Source: Akkermansiaceae bacterium UBA956
GTDB taxonomy: Bacteria; Verrucomicrobiota; Verrucomicrobiia; Verrucomicrobiales; Akkermansiaceae
NCBI GenBank assembly: GCA_002293145.1
Contig: DBCO01000033.1
Span: forward strand, 7,878-71,877
Reading direction: 5' to 3'
Length of the DNA: 64,000 nucleotides
Shown: positions 60,155-64,000 of the stretch, piece by piece
Layout: each line of letters begins with the position of its first letter
Position numbering within the stretch: the first letter of the stretch is position 1
Notes under the pieces: model-generated
The model's database searches: none
Seen by the model: only the letters and a program-made list of their open reading frames with translations
What the model was told of the DNA's origin: nothing
Translations under genes and position numbers: made by a program

Positions 60155-60742
60155 ATGAAACGTTATTACTACATTGCAGGGATTTTATTGGCTATATCAG
60201 CTTGGATGGCCATCCAGCAATCCTATAACTCCTCATCAGAAGAAAATGTAACACAACTCCCCATGAGCAATAAAAAGATGATACTGCATCGATCATCTGC
60301 TTCGACAATAGGGCGCGCTGATGCAGCCAAGAGAAATGGCTCGAACTCTTCAGAACGCATCGCCGAAACCCAATACAACGAACAAATGCGAGAGCGATTG
60401 ATGGCTTCGCTCGATGCATTGTACACGAATACTGATGAACTACAAAAGCAACAAGCGATGGAAGTGCTCCGAGAAAATTTACAGTCGAGCTCTCACCTCC
60501 CCTATGCCAGCGAGAAATTGAAAGATTTTTTTCGAGTGGGACCTGCCGACATAGTGAACGAGTTACTATTTGATGTTACAGAGATCACACATCCGATTCA
60601 AGCTTCGCTATGGCGTGCCGCAGCAGAACGCAACGATAGACAAATCAACAGCTCCATTCTTCTTCACCTCGAGCAGCAAAGTGGCGAAATATTCGATGAC
60701 ATCGATTCCGCTTTATCCTGGGCATCCAACAAGACATTCTAA
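60155..60742 (+). CDS. membrane-anchored hypothetical protein
   Basis: Not recognised; 195 residues from the ATG at 60155. A single N-terminal membrane segment (MKRYYYIAGILLAISAWMAIQQ) is followed by a soluble helical domain (IAETQYNEQMRERLMASLDALY, ELQKQQAMEVLRENLQSS). Low G+C relative to most of the window. It sits next to the similarly AT-rich gene at 59504, and both may have arrived together. Confidence 0.55.
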   Translation: MKRYYYIAGILLAISAWMAIQQSYNSSSEENVTQLPMSNKKMILHRSSASTIGRADAAKRNGSNSSERIAETQYNEQMRERLMASLDALYTNTDELQKQQAMEVLRENLQSSSHLPYASEKLKDFFRVGPADIVNELLFDVTEITHPIQASLWRAAAERNDRQINSSILLHLEQQSGEIFDDIDSALSWASNKTF

Positions 60743-61158
60743 AGTCATCTCGTAACAACAACGCATACACCATTTCATCTTTACCACTGCGTGAATCCTG
60801 CTAGAAAGCAGTTGTGCAGACAAAGTGCAACTGATCGCGCGCTGGACTTAATCATTCTAAGACAATGCCGTGCAACAACTCCATGCCATGAGCATCTTGC
60901 ACGGAACCATAGAGATTTACTGGGTGAAAAAAACACGCTGTTAATGCTCTTACCTGATGCCATGACTGGAGGTTTTGAAGCTCGCGTGATGAAAGCCTTG
61001 GATCGCGAGCAACGGTACGTACTCGGCATAGAGCACGAATGAAAGATGACTCGTTGACGATTGATTGCTCTTTTAACTTTATCTGAGACGCCAGCCACGC
61101 TGGTAAGTATCACACCAAAGACCTCACCGGCCTCGGACTAGCCGCGGTGTGAGCCATT
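60743..61158. other. intergenic region, no convincing gene
   Basis: A 416-base gap. One plus-strand frame (60791-61042) contains TLLMLLPDAMTGGFEARVMKAL, which reads like protein but lacks a clean start and is too short to trust. A hairpin CAGTTGTGCA...TGCAACTG occurs near 60809-60832. No tRNA or known element seen. Confidence 0.4.
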
Positions 61159-62088
61159 TCACTTCGCGTCCAAATTCGCCTGCATCGCGGCCTCATCAGG
61201 CGTCGGCGATGGCACACCATCCGCAGGAACTTCCACACCCGCGATCCAGGTGATAGCATTCAGCACCACGCGACGATGATCATCGTGCTGCCAATTTTTG
61301 TGGAAATGCCCACCCGTAAATCCGAACCCACGACCACCACCCAGTGACTTCGGGCGATCGAAGGCCCACATCACATGCTGCAATTCCTTGCGCTCTTGCA
61401 CCGCGGCGCGCACGTGTGGATTGCCCGAGTGCGGACCATCACCGCGCGTCAGTGTTTCATTCGGCGGCAGATCGCTCAGAATCGGCTTGATGCCTTCCAT
61501 TTCCTTGCGAAAACGCATGTGATAGTACCACTCATCACGTATGCTGAAAGCATCGATGCCGCGAGTGATCTCATGCTCAGGCAGGGTGAACTTCGCATCC
61601 CAATGAGGATTGACTGACCAATTCATTTCAAAATATCCACCGATGCCATCGAGCATGGTATCACCCGCTTCACCCGCAGGGATTTCGACTGCATAGTGAA
61701 TGCAGCCGATACCGACACCTTTTTCGATCATCGCACGCATCACCTGCAATTGCCGCATCGCTGGATGCCCGCTGCCACCATCCGAATAAATCACCACCGC
61801 GGCGGCGCCATCAAACACACTCGCATCCTGCGGCCAACCGTCCGTCACCACCACGGCCTCTACAGGCAATCCACTCTTGTTCAATTGATCCGCCAACAAC
61901 ATACAGCCCGCACGATGTTCATGCTCGCCCTTGGCATGACTCGGATTACCAGCGACAAAGACGATTTTTTTCTTCGTCTCGATTTTCGTCTGCGCAACCG
62001 CATCCGTCGGAGACAAAGTCAACCACGCCCCCGCCGTGCAAAGCGCCAAGACCAAGGGAAACAAAATACCACGAGAAAGAAAATTCAT
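61159..62088 (-). CDS. ThuA-domain exported protein
   Basis: ThuA-like (trehalose utilisation) domain protein, 309 residues from the ATG at 62088 (62106 also possible). It has an N-terminal signal segment with LVLALCTAGAWLTLSPTDAVA. The ThuA fold has KKIVFVAGNPSHAKGEHEHRAGC, the region VVIYSDGGSGHPA, GIGCIHYAVE and DEWYYHMRF, and the C-terminal FGFTGGHFHKNWQ. ThuA proteins are class-I glutamine-amidotransferase-like and are frequently paired with sugar-catabolic genes in Verrucomicrobia and Bacteroidetes. The biochemical role is not settled. Confidence 0.87.
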   Translation of the reverse strand: MNFLSRGILFPLVLALCTAGAWLTLSPTDAVAQTKIETKKKIVFVAGNPSHAKGEHEHRAGCMLLADQLNKSGLPVEAVVVTDGWPQDASVFDGAAAVVIYSDGGSGHPAMRQLQVMRAMIEKGVGIGCIHYAVEIPAGEAGDTMLDGIGGYFEMNWSVNPHWDAKFTLPEHEITRGIDAFSIRDEWYYHMRFRKEMEGIKPILSDLPPNETLTRGDGPHSGNPHVRAAVQERKELQHVMWAFDRPKSLGGGRGFGFTGGHFHKNWQHDDHRRVVLNAITWIAGVEVPADGVPSPTPDEAAMQANLDAK

Positions 62089-62332
62089 CAGGAAAACTAC
62101 AATCAAACCGCGCCGAATCTATCACGAAAAGTGTCTTCATTTTTGACAGCGGCAAAAAGCACGCAACTCTATCAGCAGAGCCCAGTGTCAATCACGGGGT
62201 CTTGTGTCGCGACTTGTTGAACGAAACAACAAGGTCAGGAGTGCGTCGAATCAAGCGCGGAGGATTTGTGGACTGATCGATCCTTTCAGATACGCCCTCT
62301 ACCTTACGAAAAGTTGACCAAGACCAGCAGCG

Positions 62333-63802
62333 GTGCCATGGTGCGGGGTGATTTTGCCACTCGAACACAGCTACGCGCAACTGCCTGAACGATTTTATGC
62401 TCGGCTCTCGGCTAAACCGGGGCCGTTGCCGCAATTGATTGCGGTGAATGCAGAACTTGCACGGACTCTTGGCATAGATCCTGATTCGCTGAAATCACCC
62501 GAAGCACTTACGCTGCTTGGGGGGCGATCCTATCCCGAAACGCTGCAACCGATTGCCATGGCCTATGCGGGTCATCAGTTCGGCGGATTTTCGCCACAAT
62601 TGGGCGATGGCCGTGCGCTTTTGTTAGGTGAAATTGTCAATGCTGCAGGGCAACGCTACGATGTTCACATCAAAGGAAGTGGTCGCACTCCGTATTCGCG
62701 TAATGGCGATGGCAAAGCGGCACTCGGCCCTGTGCTGCGCGAGTATCTTGTCAGCGAAGCGATGCATCAACTCGGCGTGCCAACCACTCGTGCCTTAGCG
62801 GCCTTGAGCACAGGCGAAACAGTTCATCGCGAAGAAGCATTTCCCGGCGGTCTGATAGTCCGTGTTGCAGCCAGTCACATTCGCGTTGGCACCTTCGAGT
62901 TTTTTTCGTCGCGTCACGATCACGAGGCCCTACAACTGCTCACCAGCTACGCGATCGCACGGCATGCTCCGCATTTGCTCGATGAACCAGAGCCGATCGC
63001 TCGCTGGCTCGAATGGGTCATCGCCAAACAAGCGCAACTCATCGCACATTGGCTTTCGTTAGGTTTCATTCACGGCGTGATGAACACCGACAACTGCGCG
63101 GTATCGGGCGAGACCATCGATTACGGACCTTGTGCCTTCATGGATGAATTTCATCCGCAGTGCGTCTTCAGCGCCATCGATCAACAAGCGCGCTATTCAT
63201 GGGGAAATCAACCATCGATCGGCCACTGGAACATGACCCGTTTTGCCGAAACACTCTTGCCGCTGCTCGCCGATGAGCCATCGCAAGCGCACGACATCGC
63301 CAAGTCAGCTCTCGCTACTTTTGGCGAAATCTTTCATCGACACTATCTGCGCTTGTTCCGGGCGAAGTTCGGTATTTCCGCTGATACTACCGACGATGAC
63401 AGCGCAGCATGGATCAAATCATCGCTCGGTATGATGGCAGATCAGCGGATGGACTTTACTCGATTTTTCCGCGTACTCACTCGTCACGCCGAGGCCGCGG
63501 AGGACCGCAGAATCATCGATCATTTTTCATTCCCTGACACCGCACAACCATGGTTGGACGATTGGAAATCCAAGCATGATCCAGCACTGATAGAGGAAAT
63601 GAAACAGCACAATCCTGTGCGCATTCCACGCAATCATCGCATCGAAGCGGTGATCCAAGCGGCCTATCAGGGGTACTTTTCTCCTTTCGAAGAAGCCATC
63701 ACCGCCTTGCGCAATCCCTATCAGGAAATCGAAGAATTCAGCCACTGGGAACAAGCACCCCTCGCCCATGAGCGAGTTTGGCAGACCTTTTGCGGTACGT
63801 AA
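62333..63802 (+). CDS. selO: protein adenylyltransferase SelO (YdiU family)
   Basis: Pseudokinase-fold AMPylase of 489 residues that attaches AMP to Ser/Thr/Tyr residues. Landmarks are AYAGHQFGGFSPQLGDGRALLLGE, IKGSGRTPYSRNGDGKAALGPVLREYL, HGVMNTDNCAVSGETIDYGPCAFMDEF with the metal-binding Asn and Asp, and RFFRVLTR. The C-terminus is FCGT, with a Cys third from the end, the position that is selenocysteine in vertebrate SelO and Cys in bacterial YdiU. The start is taken at GTG 62333; GTG 62348 is also possible. It is a single gene, with ThuA divergent. Confidence 0.92.
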   Translation: MPWCGVILPLEHSYAQLPERFYARLSAKPGPLPQLIAVNAELARTLGIDPDSLKSPEALTLLGGRSYPETLQPIAMAYAGHQFGGFSPQLGDGRALLLGEIVNAAGQRYDVHIKGSGRTPYSRNGDGKAALGPVLREYLVSEAMHQLGVPTTRALAALSTGETVHREEAFPGGLIVRVAASHIRVGTFEFFSSRHDHEALQLLTSYAIARHAPHLLDEPEPIARWLEWVIAKQAQLIAHWLSLGFIHGVMNTDNCAVSGETIDYGPCAFMDEFHPQCVFSAIDQQARYSWGNQPSIGHWNMTRFAETLLPLLADEPSQAHDIAKSALATFGEIFHRHYLRLFRAKFGISADTTDDDSAAWIKSSLGMMADQRMDFTRFFRVLTRHAEAAEDRRIIDHFSFPDTAQPWLDDWKSKHDPALIEEMKQHNPVRIPRNHRIEAVIQAAYQGYFSPFEEAITALRNPYQEIEEFSHWEQAPLAHERVWQTFCGT

Positions 63803-64000
63803 CTGAAGCTAAGTGATGAGTACCAAATCGAGCGATAATAGAGGCACTCTTCACTCAGTCTTCAAAACTCTGATGCGGCAGTTGATCACAAATTCATACT
63901 TTCTAATCAAGACTCCTAAATTGACAAAGCCAGAAAAGCTATTTTCTAACCACTAAACTCATGAAATACACGAAAAAGTTTAGAAATTAGTTGGTCTGCA

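Noticed and set aside
60791..61042. Possible protein-coding ORF on the plus strand
   Set aside because: Only the second half reads like protein, the start is weak and no family was recognised.

Overview
The window reads as chromosomal DNA from a bacterium of the phylum Verrucomicrobiota, probably a Verrucomicrobiales/Akkermansiaceae-type organism (inference). Pointers are the planctomycete/verrucomicrobial DUF1549-DUF1553 plus DUF1501 gene pair (41838-45300), a cytochrome-type membrane protein with leucine-rich repeats (53135-54643), an autotransporter-repeat/LamG protein with a typical verrucomicrobial C-terminus (47781-50504), a secreted sialidase, a SecD-SecF fusion, GTP-dependent PEP carboxykinase and many small signal-peptide proteins. 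No phage, plasmid, CRISPR array or tRNA was seen. Most of the window is housekeeping and metabolism with short operons.

Layout. 1-7750: an unknown gene cut by the left edge, nrdR, a lipoprotein, tdh (threonine dehydrogenase), an alpha-glucan phosphorylase homologue that lacks the PLP lysine, a RAYT-type transposase and an M42 aminopeptidase. 7965-9954: a cobalamin riboswitch directly in front of a BtuB-like receptor. 10059-18132: a co-directional run CPBP-comF-accD-folC-tgt-yajC-secDF closed by a strong terminator. 18146-24530: a SWIM/SNF2 helicase, a WalJ-like MBL protein, a secreted phosphatase, rpmE with a consensus promoter and terminator, then a decayed sulfatase. 24531-31388: sialidase, a DUF1826-like protein, an atypical ADP-ribosylglycohydrolase homologue, a decayed DUF3253-like gene, FKBP isomerase, small conserved proteins. 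31564-36518: aldo/keto reductase, glycerate kinase, rnpB (RNase P RNA), a lone pseudopilin, a secreted thioredoxin-like protein and a large palindromic repeat. 36530-41519: pckG and an RluA-family pseudouridine synthase (translationally coupled), a flavoprotein, yebC. 41838-50504: DUF1549/DUF1501 pair, rph, prs, autotransporter-repeat protein. 50633-64000: DedA, FAD oxidoreductase, cytochrome/LRR protein, a large duplicated secreted protein, YcxB-like, alkB, two AT-richer secreted orphans, ThuA-like protein and selO.

Functional themes. Protein export is well represented (yajC-secDF, FKBP, thioredoxin-like protein, BtuB). Host- or detritus-glycan use is suggested by the sialidase, the sulfatase remnant, the ThuA protein and the DUF1501/DUF1549 pair. 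The most unusual observations are an alpha-glucan phosphorylase with serine in place of the Schiff-base lysine, a Tgt whose three zinc cysteines are replaced by a Cys/His set, an ADP-ribosylglycohydrolase homologue with both metal motifs rewritten, and several families of intergenic palindromes (three related GGACTGC-type elements) in the same window as a RAYT transposase that could be their mobiliser.
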